Below the pieces are notes generated by a model that worked only from the letters and a program-made list of their open reading frames with translations, was not told the origin of the DNA and made no database searches. From NCBI GenBank assembly GCA_015061685.1, contig SUWD01000013.1, positions 1-64,000 on the forward strand: a stretch of DNA of 64,000 nt. Reading direction: 5' to 3'. The DNA is from Lentisphaerota bacterium. Its GTDB lineage: Bacteria; Verrucomicrobiota; Lentisphaeria; Victivallales; Victivallaceae. Numbering within the stretch: position 1 is the stretch's first letter; the number at the start of each line of letters is the position of its first letter. A program made the position numbers and the translations under genes. Shown piece by piece: positions 53,076 to 60,988 of the stretch.

Positions 53076-54869
53076 TCAGGAATCTGTCTTCAAGAAAAAA
53101 CCATGATATATCTGGGGTATTATAAATTTCGCCACTGATGCGGCCGGCAAAGCAAAAATCATACCGGGAATGCCGGCAAATACCGCACCGAGCAATACCA
53201 CGATGATAGTTTCCAACGTACTCAACCCCAAAGAATCACCGATAACAGCCGGATAAAGAATAAATTGCTCAATTATTCCATTATAGATAAGATAACAGAT
53301 GATCACCGCCAGCAGCATTTCTCCGGTCGCCCCGCCAGCAGCAACAGTCACCAGCAGTGTAAGACAGCAGGATATCACCGGTCCGAGATAAGGCAGCGCG
53401 ATCCCGCAGCCGGCAACAAATCCCAACGGCAAAAAGAACGGTATCCCGAGAAAGAAAAAGCTGGTGATATAAAAACTGGAATCAACCAATATCAATGTCA
53501 GGTAACCTTTCAGCCATATCCGCAGCCGGAACAATATTCCATTGATGATCCGGCAGGTTTCTGCGATCAGAGAATCATCCACTCCCGGCAGCCAGATGCC
53601 ATTAAAAAAGTTGCGGACAATATATTCACTGCCGGTAAGTTTTCCTTTCCCGGACGAGCTGTATTCGGCAAATTTCATCAAAAACAGCAATGCAAAAAAT
53701 ACCGTCAGCAGTAAATCACACAGCAGTGAAATAAATCTTCCCAAAACGCCACCGGTAAAATTGATAATTCCGCCGCTGCGGCGGAATATACTGCGGGTCA
53801 ATTGATCCCTGAACTCCGGATTGTTGATCAATTTCTGCAAATAATCCAATCCGCTTTGAATAACCGGCAGTGATTCAAAATTATCCCGGATCTTTTCAAA
53901 AGCATACTCTGAACGCGATACCGGTTCACCATCATCTGTGGTACGCAATCTCTCATGCTCCCAGATCCGGATAGACGTTTGCAGATCCCGCATATAATGC
54001 CCGGTCAATTTGGATATCCCGAATGAGATCAGCACCACCATGACCAATGCCGTACAAAAAGTCAAAACCACCGATTGCCGGATGATCCGCCGTTCTTTAT
54101 GCCGGACTTTCCCGGCAGGAAATACCGGTGCTTCATCCGCTTTTCTGGCAAGTATGCCGGAAAGTTTTTTCAACGGCACCAGAGGCAGGCCGGCACATTT
54201 GACCAAATAATAGATCATACCGCTGCCGGATGACAGTTTCCTCTCATAAAACTTTTCCAGCGGCAGAAGTATGCAGGCCAGAAGCACTCCGAATATAACT
54301 GATTGCAGATATTTCGCAGTCAATAAAAATACCGCAATGATCACCAGAGCAGCAAAAATCCCCCGTCCGGAATTGCGCAGCCTCTGCTTGCGCTTTTCTG
54401 CTTCATACATTTTACGCAACTGCGCAGAAAATGTTTCAGCATCCATCCCCAACGCCAGAGAAGCCTCGCGGACAAATGCGACAGATTGAGTATTCCCGCC
54501 GGTTGAAACGGTCAATGCGATCAGAAATTCCGCTGTCTGCAATGCTTTTTCCGCCGATGAACTCTTCAGAATTCTTGCAGCCTCATCCACACTGACCGGA
54601 TCGATACCGGCAAGTTCCGACAAATGCACATCCGCTGTCGGCAAATCGAAATACTCTTCCAGCAAACGACGATAAACCGCCTTCCCTGCAGTACTTACCT
54701 TACCATCATGCACCAGCAGCGGGTAAACCAGTGATGTAAATGCCAGCCGGGAGTTCCGCTGCTGATCTCCGGAAAAAATCTCCGTGACAGCCGCAAACTT
54801 CTCCCGCAGTGTCCGGCTGATACTCTGGGATGAATCAAAAAGATGTTTTAGACGGTTTATCTGCAGCAT
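53076..54869 (-). CDS. AI-2E family permease fused to a TerB-like N-terminal domain
   Basis: 597 residues, about 230 more than a usual AI-2E permease. Residues about 25-165 are helical and soluble, with LVYPLLVHDGKVSTAGKAVYRRLLEEYF, the pattern of TerB/DjlA-like domains. The permease part (about 170-590) has eight or so hydrophobic segments and the family motifs GFVAGCGIALPYLGPVIS and EQFILYPAVIGDSLGLSTLETIIVVLLG. The family includes TqsA-like exporters and Na+/H+ antiporters, so autoinducer transport should not be assumed. The fusion of these two parts is uncommon to my knowledge. Confidence 0.82.
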   Translation of the reverse strand: MLQINRLKHLFDSSQSISRTLREKFAAVTEIFSGDQQRNSRLAFTSLVYPLLVHDGKVSTAGKAVYRRLLEEYFDLPTADVHLSELAGIDPVSVDEAARILKSSSAEKALQTAEFLIALTVSTGGNTQSVAFVREASLALGMDAETFSAQLRKMYEAEKRKQRLRNSGRGIFAALVIIAVFLLTAKYLQSVIFGVLLACILLPLEKFYERKLSSGSGMIYYLVKCAGLPLVPLKKLSGILARKADEAPVFPAGKVRHKERRIIRQSVVLTFCTALVMVVLISFGISKLTGHYMRDLQTSIRIWEHERLRTTDDGEPVSRSEYAFEKIRDNFESLPVIQSGLDYLQKLINNPEFRDQLTRSIFRRSGGIINFTGGVLGRFISLLCDLLLTVFFALLFLMKFAEYSSSGKGKLTGSEYIVRNFFNGIWLPGVDDSLIAETCRIINGILFRLRIWLKGYLTLILVDSSFYITSFFFLGIPFFLPLGFVAGCGIALPYLGPVISCCLTLLVTVAAGGATGEMLLAVIICYLIYNGIIEQFILYPAVIGDSLGLSTLETIIVVLLGAVFAGIPGMIFALPAASVAKFIIPQIYHGFFLKTDS

Positions 54870-54877
54870 GATATCAT

Positions 54878-55915
54878 TTATTCTGCGACTTCAACACTTT
54901 TGTTACCGGAAACGACTTCACCGATATGTTCGGCGGTATATCCGTTGCTGCGGATGATCTCCAATGCCCGGGCTTCCGCTTCTGCCGGAACAAACCAGAC
55001 CATGCCGACCCCCATATTGAACACCCGGTAAGCCTCGGTATGACTCACGCCGCCTTCTTCGACCATCAATTTAAAAATCGGCGGCACCGGCAATGCTTTG
55101 GGATCAAATTTCACCGAAACATCTGCCGGAAGAATGCGCGGCACGTTGTCATAAAGACCGCCGCCGGTGATGTGAGCAATACCATCGAGCGCGACTCCTT
55201 CATCCATCACCTGACGGATCGCCGGATAATAGCATATATGCGGATGCAGCAACGCTTCGCCGACAGTCTCTCCCAGTGACTCCACATAGGTACCGGCAGT
55301 ATATTTGCCGCTGTCAAACAAAATTTTGCGCGCCAGAGAAAATCCGTTGGTATGCGGTCCGTTGGAAGCAATACCGATGGCCACATGCCCCGGACGGATC
55401 TTTTCCCCGGTAATGATCTTACTCTTTTCAACGATACCGGTAATAACTCCGACCAGATCAAAGTCATTGCCGTACATTCCGGGCATTTCCGCTGTTTCAC
55501 CGCCAAGAACAGCACAACCGGCAGCTTTGCAAGCTTTGGCAATGCCGCTTAATACCTCCTCATACAGCGGGGAACGCAGCTTACCGATACCGATGTAATC
55601 CAGAAAATAAACCGGTTCAGCACCCTGCACGGAAATATCATTGATACAGTGATTGACGATATCCATACCCACTGTATCATATTTTTCCATCATCGCTGCA
55701 ACCATCAGTTTGGTTCCAACACCATCGATGCTTGCCACCATTACCGGCTCTTTATATTTGTTTAAATCGATCTGAAAAAGTCCGCCGAATCCACCGATGG
55801 GAGTAAGCATTTCCGGTCGGCGGGTTCTGCCGAGATCTGCTTTCACCCGATCCAGAAGAGTGGTCGCCAGATCAATATCCACTCCGGCTGCTTTATAAAG
55901 TTCGCTTTTGGCCAT
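54878..55915 (-). CDS. purM: Phosphoribosylformylglycinamidine cyclo-ligase
   Basis: 345 residues, the PurM size. It makes aminoimidazole ribonucleotide from FGAM and ATP, the fifth step of purine synthesis. SIDGVGTKLMVA, GMDIVNHCINDISVQGAEPVYFLDY and GGETAEMPGMY are PurM signatures. GAGGAA precedes the start. It shares the operon with purB but is separated from it by the nitrilase-GDPD and uxaC genes, an unusual order. Genes on either side are only 8-36 nt away. Confidence 0.96.
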   Translation of the reverse strand: MAKSELYKAAGVDIDLATTLLDRVKADLGRTRRPEMLTPIGGFGGLFQIDLNKYKEPVMVASIDGVGTKLMVAAMMEKYDTVGMDIVNHCINDISVQGAEPVYFLDYIGIGKLRSPLYEEVLSGIAKACKAAGCAVLGGETAEMPGMYGNDFDLVGVITGIVEKSKIITGEKIRPGHVAIGIASNGPHTNGFSLARKILFDSGKYTAGTYVESLGETVGEALLHPHICYYPAIRQVMDEGVALDGIAHITGGGLYDNVPRILPADVSVKFDPKALPVPPIFKLMVEEGGVSHTEAYRVFNMGVGMVWFVPAEAEARALEIIRSNGYTAEHIGEVVSGNKSVEVAE

Positions 55916-55951
55916 AATCGTTATTCCTCTATTTTTATGTTTTTGTAAAAA

Positions 55952-57325
55952 TCACAGATTCCAGAATTTTTTGGTCCCGCTGTAAGCCATTCTTTCAGCA
56001 AGAGCCATAGCGATATCTTCCGGCATCTGGCCTCTTTCGACCATATTGCCCAAGACATCTGACATCACCCGGCGGAACATTTCGAAACGGGAGCCGTAAC
56101 TCAACAATTTACGTGAATCAGAAACCATACCGGCAAAATTGCTCAACGTATCCGCTGAACCGATATATTCAAGCTGCCGTTTCATACCGATCGGAGTATC
56201 CAGCAGCCACCAGGCTGAACCGAGAGCGACTTTGGCTCCGAATGCCCGGGAAATGGTTGCCAAAGTTCCTTGATGAGAAGCTTCCAGACAATACAGAACA
56301 ACTTTCAACCGGTCATCAAAACGGTTGAGAAAACTGCACAGTGCAGAAGAATAATTCAAATAATGGTCACTGATATCACCGCCGACATCCGGCCCGAGGG
56401 CATCAAACAAGGTTTTGCGGACATCCCGCACTGCGCCGAGATGGAGCTGGGTGACCCAATTTTTCTGACTGTTCAATTCCGCAGCTTCTGCCAGAACATA
56501 ACCCATGAAACGGTCGATTTCATCTTTGGCAAGAGCTTCTTCATTCATCGCTTTGCGGAAAATACGGTCTGCTTCTCTCACGTCGGTATCAGCTGCCACC
56601 GGGTACTCCAAACCATGATCACTGGCACTGCAGCCGAATTTGGCGAAGTGGTCGTGACTCATTTTGAATGCAGAAATCAAATCCTTGATACTGTTCAATT
56701 TGATACCGAAACGTTCCGAAACCTGATTCATATACGGACGCCACGCCGGAGCAAAGATCTTCATCGCTTTATCCGGACGCCAGGTCGGACGGATCAATGT
56801 CCGCCCGAATGCCGCATTGGCCCGGGCATGATCTTCGAGAGTATCGATAAGGTCGTCGGTGGAACTCATCGCTTCCACATTCAACGGACCGGTAAGCAAA
56901 GCCTGCGGCCGGTAGGCATCAGTGGACAATTTTGCGGTGACTTCATCATAAATCTTTTTTCCGGTTTTTCCGGAAAGCAGTTCGTCTATACCGAAGTAGC
57001 GTTTCAAATCCAGATGTATCCACTCATAAACCGGGTTTCCCGCAACTTCCGGAAAAATTGCTGCCAACGCCAGAAATTTCTCTTCATTGGAAACATTTTT
57101 ACCGGTAATATGTGTTTCCGGGACTCCGCGTTTACGCATCATTTCCCAAACATAATGGTCGGTAGCCGCAAAAAGCTGCCAGGCATCGGAATAACAGTTG
57201 TTGTCTGCGATCTCTTTCACATTGGCGTGGTTATGCGGATCGACCACCGGCAGAGATTTTACCGAATCAAAAAGTTTCAATCCGGTGGCATTGGAAATCA
57301 GATAGTTGTCATCGAGAAAAGCCAT
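55952..57325 (-). CDS. uxaC: Uronate isomerase
   Basis: 457 residues. An amidohydrolase-superfamily barrel with VVDPHNHANVKEIADN (the HxH metal site, near residue 31), the LTGPLNVEAMSSTDD region and LGSAWWLLDTPIGMKRQLEYIG. It converts glucuronate to fructuronate and galacturonate to tagaturonate, the entry to the Ashwell pathway. No other Ashwell genes (uxuA/B, uxaA/B, kdgK) lie in the window. It fits the uronate-directed enzymes at 29-33 kb. It begins 2 nt after the preceding gene. Confidence 0.95.
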   Translation of the reverse strand: MAFLDDNYLISNATGLKLFDSVKSLPVVDPHNHANVKEIADNNCYSDAWQLFAATDHYVWEMMRKRGVPETHITGKNVSNEEKFLALAAIFPEVAGNPVYEWIHLDLKRYFGIDELLSGKTGKKIYDEVTAKLSTDAYRPQALLTGPLNVEAMSSTDDLIDTLEDHARANAAFGRTLIRPTWRPDKAMKIFAPAWRPYMNQVSERFGIKLNSIKDLISAFKMSHDHFAKFGCSASDHGLEYPVAADTDVREADRIFRKAMNEEALAKDEIDRFMGYVLAEAAELNSQKNWVTQLHLGAVRDVRKTLFDALGPDVGGDISDHYLNYSSALCSFLNRFDDRLKVVLYCLEASHQGTLATISRAFGAKVALGSAWWLLDTPIGMKRQLEYIGSADTLSNFAGMVSDSRKLLSYGSRFEMFRRVMSDVLGNMVERGQMPEDIAMALAERMAYSGTKKFWNL

Positions 57326-57327
57326 TT

Positions 57328-58935
57328 TTATTTTCCTTTTTTATTTTTTAATTTCCCGGCCGCCAGTGCAACCGGCAAGTAATTATTGGTCAATATCGTA
57401 TCAATCCCATGCTGCAGTAATTCAACAGCTCCGGCGGGGTCATCGCAATAAAAACAGTTGCATTTGATACCGTGTGCATGAGCTTTATCTATCATCTCTT
57501 TATTGCAGTACGGGTAAAAAAATTGCACTTTCTGACAATTGCAGCTGATCGCATTATCCACGATATCCCATTTCCCGGCATCAGCACTCATACACCGGGG
57601 AATTTCCGGAGCGATCTCTTCCGCGACCGTAAGGATTTCCGGAGTTGCCATAAAATACACATGCCCGGCTGAATCATATTTCCATAACAATTCAACAATT
57701 TTCTGCATATACTCCCGGGGGAAAGTTTTACCGGCTGATTTTATATGCATATTCAAAATGGTATGACAGGAAAACTTCGCCAGCACCTCTTCCAGAGTAA
57801 TTATCTGCAATCCGGCAAACTTTTCACTGAAACAGCTGCCGAAATCAAGCTTCCGCAGCTCCTCCAGAGTAAAATCGGAAACTGCTCCACTGCCATTGGA
57901 AACCTTTTCCAATCTTTCATCATGCACAGAAACCGGGATATGATCTTTGGTAAAACGGATATCCAATTCTATCTCTTCCGCACCAAGAGCGACCGCCGCA
58001 CCAAATGCCGCCATACTGTTTTCCGGAGCAACAGTGCTGAAACCGCGATGCGCACAAATGCGGGGATAAGGCAACTCTTTTTCCCCGGGGATCGTCATAC
58101 TGCCCGCCGGACGGTAACACCAGGGAGTCCGCCCTTGAGTAACAAAAAGATCATTGGGAATAAGCTTGCCGCCAAAACTGTTTGAACGCATGTATTTATA
58201 GTGGATATCCGGCACTTCGCAACTCATAATTCCGACTTTGCTGCCGAATTCGGCAAGTATCTGTCCTTCCGGATCGACCACCATCGACTGACCGCCGACA
58301 ACAGCCTGACTCCCCATTGACACCGAAGCCCGCAGAACAAAAGAATTACAGTTGAAAGCCAGATTCCGGTTCATAAAACGCAAAACATCGTGCCGTTCCG
58401 CCCGCTGAAAAGATGATACCAGAACCACATCCGGCTTCCGGTAAGCCAAATGAGCGATATATTCCGTAAAATAGGTATCGTAACAAATCAGGAAGCCGAA
58501 TCTTATGCCATCGATTTCAACGATTTCAGGCGGACGGAAATCATAGGTGTAACCGTAAGATACCCCAAGATTTTTCTCGGCAACCGGCAAATGCTGTTTA
58601 TGAAATTCCCCGGCACAATTTCCCTGACGGTCAAATATTCTGGTGATGTTACGGTACTCACCCGGGGCGACTTCCGCCAGAAAATTCACTGCCGTGATCG
58701 CCTGACAGCGACGGGCAGTTTCAATAACGCAGGGGATCAATCTCGAACTCTGGGCATCAGCAAAATCTTTCAACATTTCTGCCGGTATCCGCCCCGGAGC
58801 ATTGGAATACTCCGGCAGCAGAATTATATCCGTATCCGCATCACACTGCTGCAAAAGAGCAACAGCCGCATCCACCGACTTGACGGCATTTTCCGGAGTA
58901 TCAGCAAAAGGTATCTGAACCGCACAAAGTTTCAT
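57328..58935 (-). CDS. Fusion of carbon-nitrogen hydrolase and glycerophosphodiester phosphodiesterase
   Basis: 535 residues in two enzyme parts. The N-terminal nitrilase-superfamily domain (1 to about 270) has its triad: E42 (LLPEYSN), K113 (EFHKQHLP) and C151 (LICYDTYF). The C-terminal domain (about 290-525) is GDPD-like: ICAHRGFSTVAPENS (H296, R297), EIELDIRFTKD (E323, D325) and VSVHDERL (H338). GDPD frees an alcohol and glycerol-3-phosphate; nitrilases cleave amides or transfer amide groups. A combined pathway for a phospho- or glyco-lipid amide is only speculation. It lies between purB and uxaC with 18 and 2 nt gaps. Confidence 0.88.
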   Translation of the reverse strand: MKLCAVQIPFADTPENAVKSVDAAVALLQQCDADTDIILLPEYSNAPGRIPAEMLKDFADAQSSRLIPCVIETARRCQAITAVNFLAEVAPGEYRNITRIFDRQGNCAGEFHKQHLPVAEKNLGVSYGYTYDFRPPEIVEIDGIRFGFLICYDTYFTEYIAHLAYRKPDVVLVSSFQRAERHDVLRFMNRNLAFNCNSFVLRASVSMGSQAVVGGQSMVVDPEGQILAEFGSKVGIMSCEVPDIHYKYMRSNSFGGKLIPNDLFVTQGRTPWCYRPAGSMTIPGEKELPYPRICAHRGFSTVAPENSMAAFGAAVALGAEEIELDIRFTKDHIPVSVHDERLEKVSNGSGAVSDFTLEELRKLDFGSCFSEKFAGLQIITLEEVLAKFSCHTILNMHIKSAGKTFPREYMQKIVELLWKYDSAGHVYFMATPEILTVAEEIAPEIPRCMSADAGKWDIVDNAISCNCQKVQFFYPYCNKEMIDKAHAHGIKCNCFYCDDPAGAVELLQHGIDTILTNNYLPVALAAGKLKNKKGK

Positions 58936-58953
58936 TTATATACGCCTTTTAAC

Positions 58954-60405
58954 TCAAACCGTGATGGATTCACCGACAGCACCGGCAAGGACATCTTTGT
59001 TTTGCTCAAGGATCGGCCGGACAACTTCAGCCAGAAATGCTTCAACCTGCTGCGGCGCACGACCGATAAATGCGGAAGGATCAATGATCCTGTCGAAATC
59101 ATCTTTGATCGCGGCAAAAGCCGGATCATTGCGCAAACGATCGATCAGATCATTATCCAAACCTTCCTCTTTGACCCGGCGGCTGGCGGCCATTGAGTGT
59201 TCACGGATAACCTCGTGCAGTTCCTGACGGTCACCGCCGTGTTTTACCGCTTCCATCAGCAGGTTTTCAGTAGCCATAAAAGGCAATTCGGCATTGATAT
59301 GTTTGGCTATGACCTTTTTCCATACCTGCAGACCATCGGTCACATTGATCAGAATGGACAGAATAACATCCACCGCCAGAAATGCTTCCGGCAGAACTAC
59401 CCGGCGGTTGGCTGAATCATCCAGTGTGCGTTCAAACCATTGAGTTGCGTGAGTCATTGCCGCATTACCGGGCAGATTCATCACGTAGCGCGCCAGCGAA
59501 GTTACCCGTTCACTGCGCATGGGATTGCGCTTATATGCCATCGCGCTGGAACCGACCTGCTTTTTGCCGAATGGTTCTTCCACCTCTTTCATACTGGCCA
59601 ACAGACGGATATCCGTTGCCATTTTTGCCGCACTCTGGGCTATCGCCGAAAGCGTGGAAAGAACAAAATAATCGACTTTACGGGTATAAGTCTGTCCGGA
59701 AAGGGCGATGACCCGGTCAAATCCCATCGCTTTGGCCACATCTTTTTCCAGCTGACGGCACTTTTCATGATCACCGTCAAACAACTCCAGAAAGCTGGCT
59801 TGGGTTCCGGTAGTACCCTTCACACTGCGGAAAGGCAGCTGGCCGGATTCATACTCCAAACGCTCAAAATCCAGCACAAAATCCTGAAGATACAATGCAA
59901 AACGTTTGCCCAGTGTCGTAAGCTGTGCCGGCTGAAAGTGAGTAAATCCCAACATCGGCAGGGCGCGGTTCTCTTCACAAAAATCAGCCAGGTTGGCGAT
60001 CAATTTAAGCAGTTTGCTGCGGATAACGCCGAAAGCTTCTTTGATCTGCAGCAGCTCGGTATTATCTGTAACAAAACAGCTGGTCGCGCCGAGGTGGATG
60101 ATCGGAGCGGCTTCCGGACAAAGTTCAGAAAGAGCGCGGATATGACTCATCACATCGTGCCGCAGCTCCTTTTCGATTTCGGCGACCCGGTCAAAATCGA
60201 TATCTTCCTGATGGGCAGCCAACGCGGCGATCTGCCCGTCGGTTATCGGCAATCCGAGAGCCTTTTCACAAGTTGCAAGAGTCAACCACAATTTGCGCCA
60301 GGTGGAGTGTTTGTGCTGCGGTGACCAGATAAAACTCATCTCTTTGCCGGCGTAACGGTCGGTAAGCGGATTGCGATAGACACAATTGGCAGGATCTTTT
60401 ATCAT
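58954..60405 (-). CDS. purB: Adenylosuccinate lyase
   Basis: 483 residues, within the fumarase/aspartase superfamily. It catalyses two steps of purine synthesis, releasing fumarate from SAICAR and from adenylosuccinate. The C3 signature loop GSSAMAYKRNPMRSE is present, with HLGATSCFVTDN and TTGTQASFLELF. AGAGG precedes the start at 60405. First gene of the seven-gene operon that runs down to 50187. Confidence 0.96.
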   Translation of the reverse strand: MIKDPANCVYRNPLTDRYAGKEMSFIWSPQHKHSTWRKLWLTLATCEKALGLPITDGQIAALAAHQEDIDFDRVAEIEKELRHDVMSHIRALSELCPEAAPIIHLGATSCFVTDNTELLQIKEAFGVIRSKLLKLIANLADFCEENRALPMLGFTHFQPAQLTTLGKRFALYLQDFVLDFERLEYESGQLPFRSVKGTTGTQASFLELFDGDHEKCRQLEKDVAKAMGFDRVIALSGQTYTRKVDYFVLSTLSAIAQSAAKMATDIRLLASMKEVEEPFGKKQVGSSAMAYKRNPMRSERVTSLARYVMNLPGNAAMTHATQWFERTLDDSANRRVVLPEAFLAVDVILSILINVTDGLQVWKKVIAKHINAELPFMATENLLMEAVKHGGDRQELHEVIREHSMAASRRVKEEGLDNDLIDRLRNDPAFAAIKDDFDRIIDPSAFIGRAPQQVEAFLAEVVRPILEQNKDVLAGAVGESITV

Positions 60406-60448
60406 ATAAAAACCTCTTAAAGTATGTTTGATATTTTGTACCTCATAT

Positions 60449-60477
60449 AATTTAAGCTGTTAAACGTCATTTAGCAA
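60449..60477 (-). promoter_or_regulatory. Predicted promoter of the purB operon
   Basis: Minus strand: TTGCTA (60472-60477), 17-nt spacer, TAAATT (60449-60454). Weaker than others; its -35 box is 30 bp from that of the divergent VOC promoter. No PUR box is recognised. Confidence 0.45.
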
Positions 60478-60507
60478 GCAAAAAGATGCAAAAAAGCTGA
60501 TTTTTGC

Positions 60508-60536
60508 TTGACATTTTTGCCGGAAAGGTTTATATT
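60508..60536 (+). promoter_or_regulatory. Predicted promoter of the VOC gene
   Basis: TTGACA (60508-60513), 17-nt spacer, TATATT (60531-60536), only 22 nt before the start codon. Confidence 0.78.
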
Positions 60537-60558
60537 GCACCCAGTGGAGGAATTTTTC

Positions 60559-60903
60559 ATGCATTGTAATATTACGGTTTTGGCAGAAAACATTGATATC
60601 TGCCGTTATTTTTACCGGGAAGCGGTATTTGCATCGGAACCGGTACTGGACAGCAACTTCCAGGTTATTTTTCAAATAAATGATGACACCACGCTGACTC
60701 TTGAATCTGCCCGGGGGCTGAAATTTGAGCAGGTCCCGACTGCCTGCCGCATCGAACTGGAAGTTGATGACATCGAATCCCTGAAAGCAAGAATGTCTAA
60801 AAACGGGACTCCTTTGACCGAAGCATTTTCCAGATCGCATTCACCATTTTATCATGGATATGACCCGGAAGGCAATTTACTCTGCTTTTATGGGAGACAC
60901 TGA
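60559..60903 (+). CDS. VOC-fold protein (glyoxalase/bleomycin-resistance-like)
   Basis: 114 residues. The single beta-alpha-beta-beta-beta repeat pattern of the vicinal-oxygen-chelate fold is seen: NITVLAENIDICRYFYREAVF, then IELEVDDIESLKARM and YGYDPEGNLLCFYGRH at the end, as in glyoxalase I-like dimers. GGAGGAA precedes ATG 60559; an upstream extension lies over the promoter and is rejected. The reaction is unknown; members include dioxygenases, antibiotic-binding proteins and isomerases. Monocistronic, convergent with htpG. Confidence 0.82.
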   Translation: MHCNITVLAENIDICRYFYREAVFASEPVLDSNFQVIFQINDDTTLTLESARGLKFEQVPTACRIELEVDDIESLKARMSKNGTPLTEAFSRSHSPFYHGYDPEGNLLCFYGRH

Positions 60904-60932
60904 ATATATAACAGTTTTTACTGACTGTACAC

Positions 60933-60956
60933 AAAAAAGGCGGCAATCCTGCCGCC
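60933..60956 (-). terminator. Intrinsic terminator of htpG
   Basis: Perfect 7-bp stem GGCGGCA / TGCCGCC (60939-60945 with 60950-60956), ATCC loop, then six T on the minus strand. About 30 nt past the htpG stop. Confidence 0.85.
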
Positions 60957-60988
60957 ATACAAAACGTTTTTATCAAAATCAGGGTGAC

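Noticed and set aside
56270..57382. A 370-codon plus-strand frame opposite uxaC
   Set aside because: Antisense to uronate isomerase; no promoter or ribosome site.
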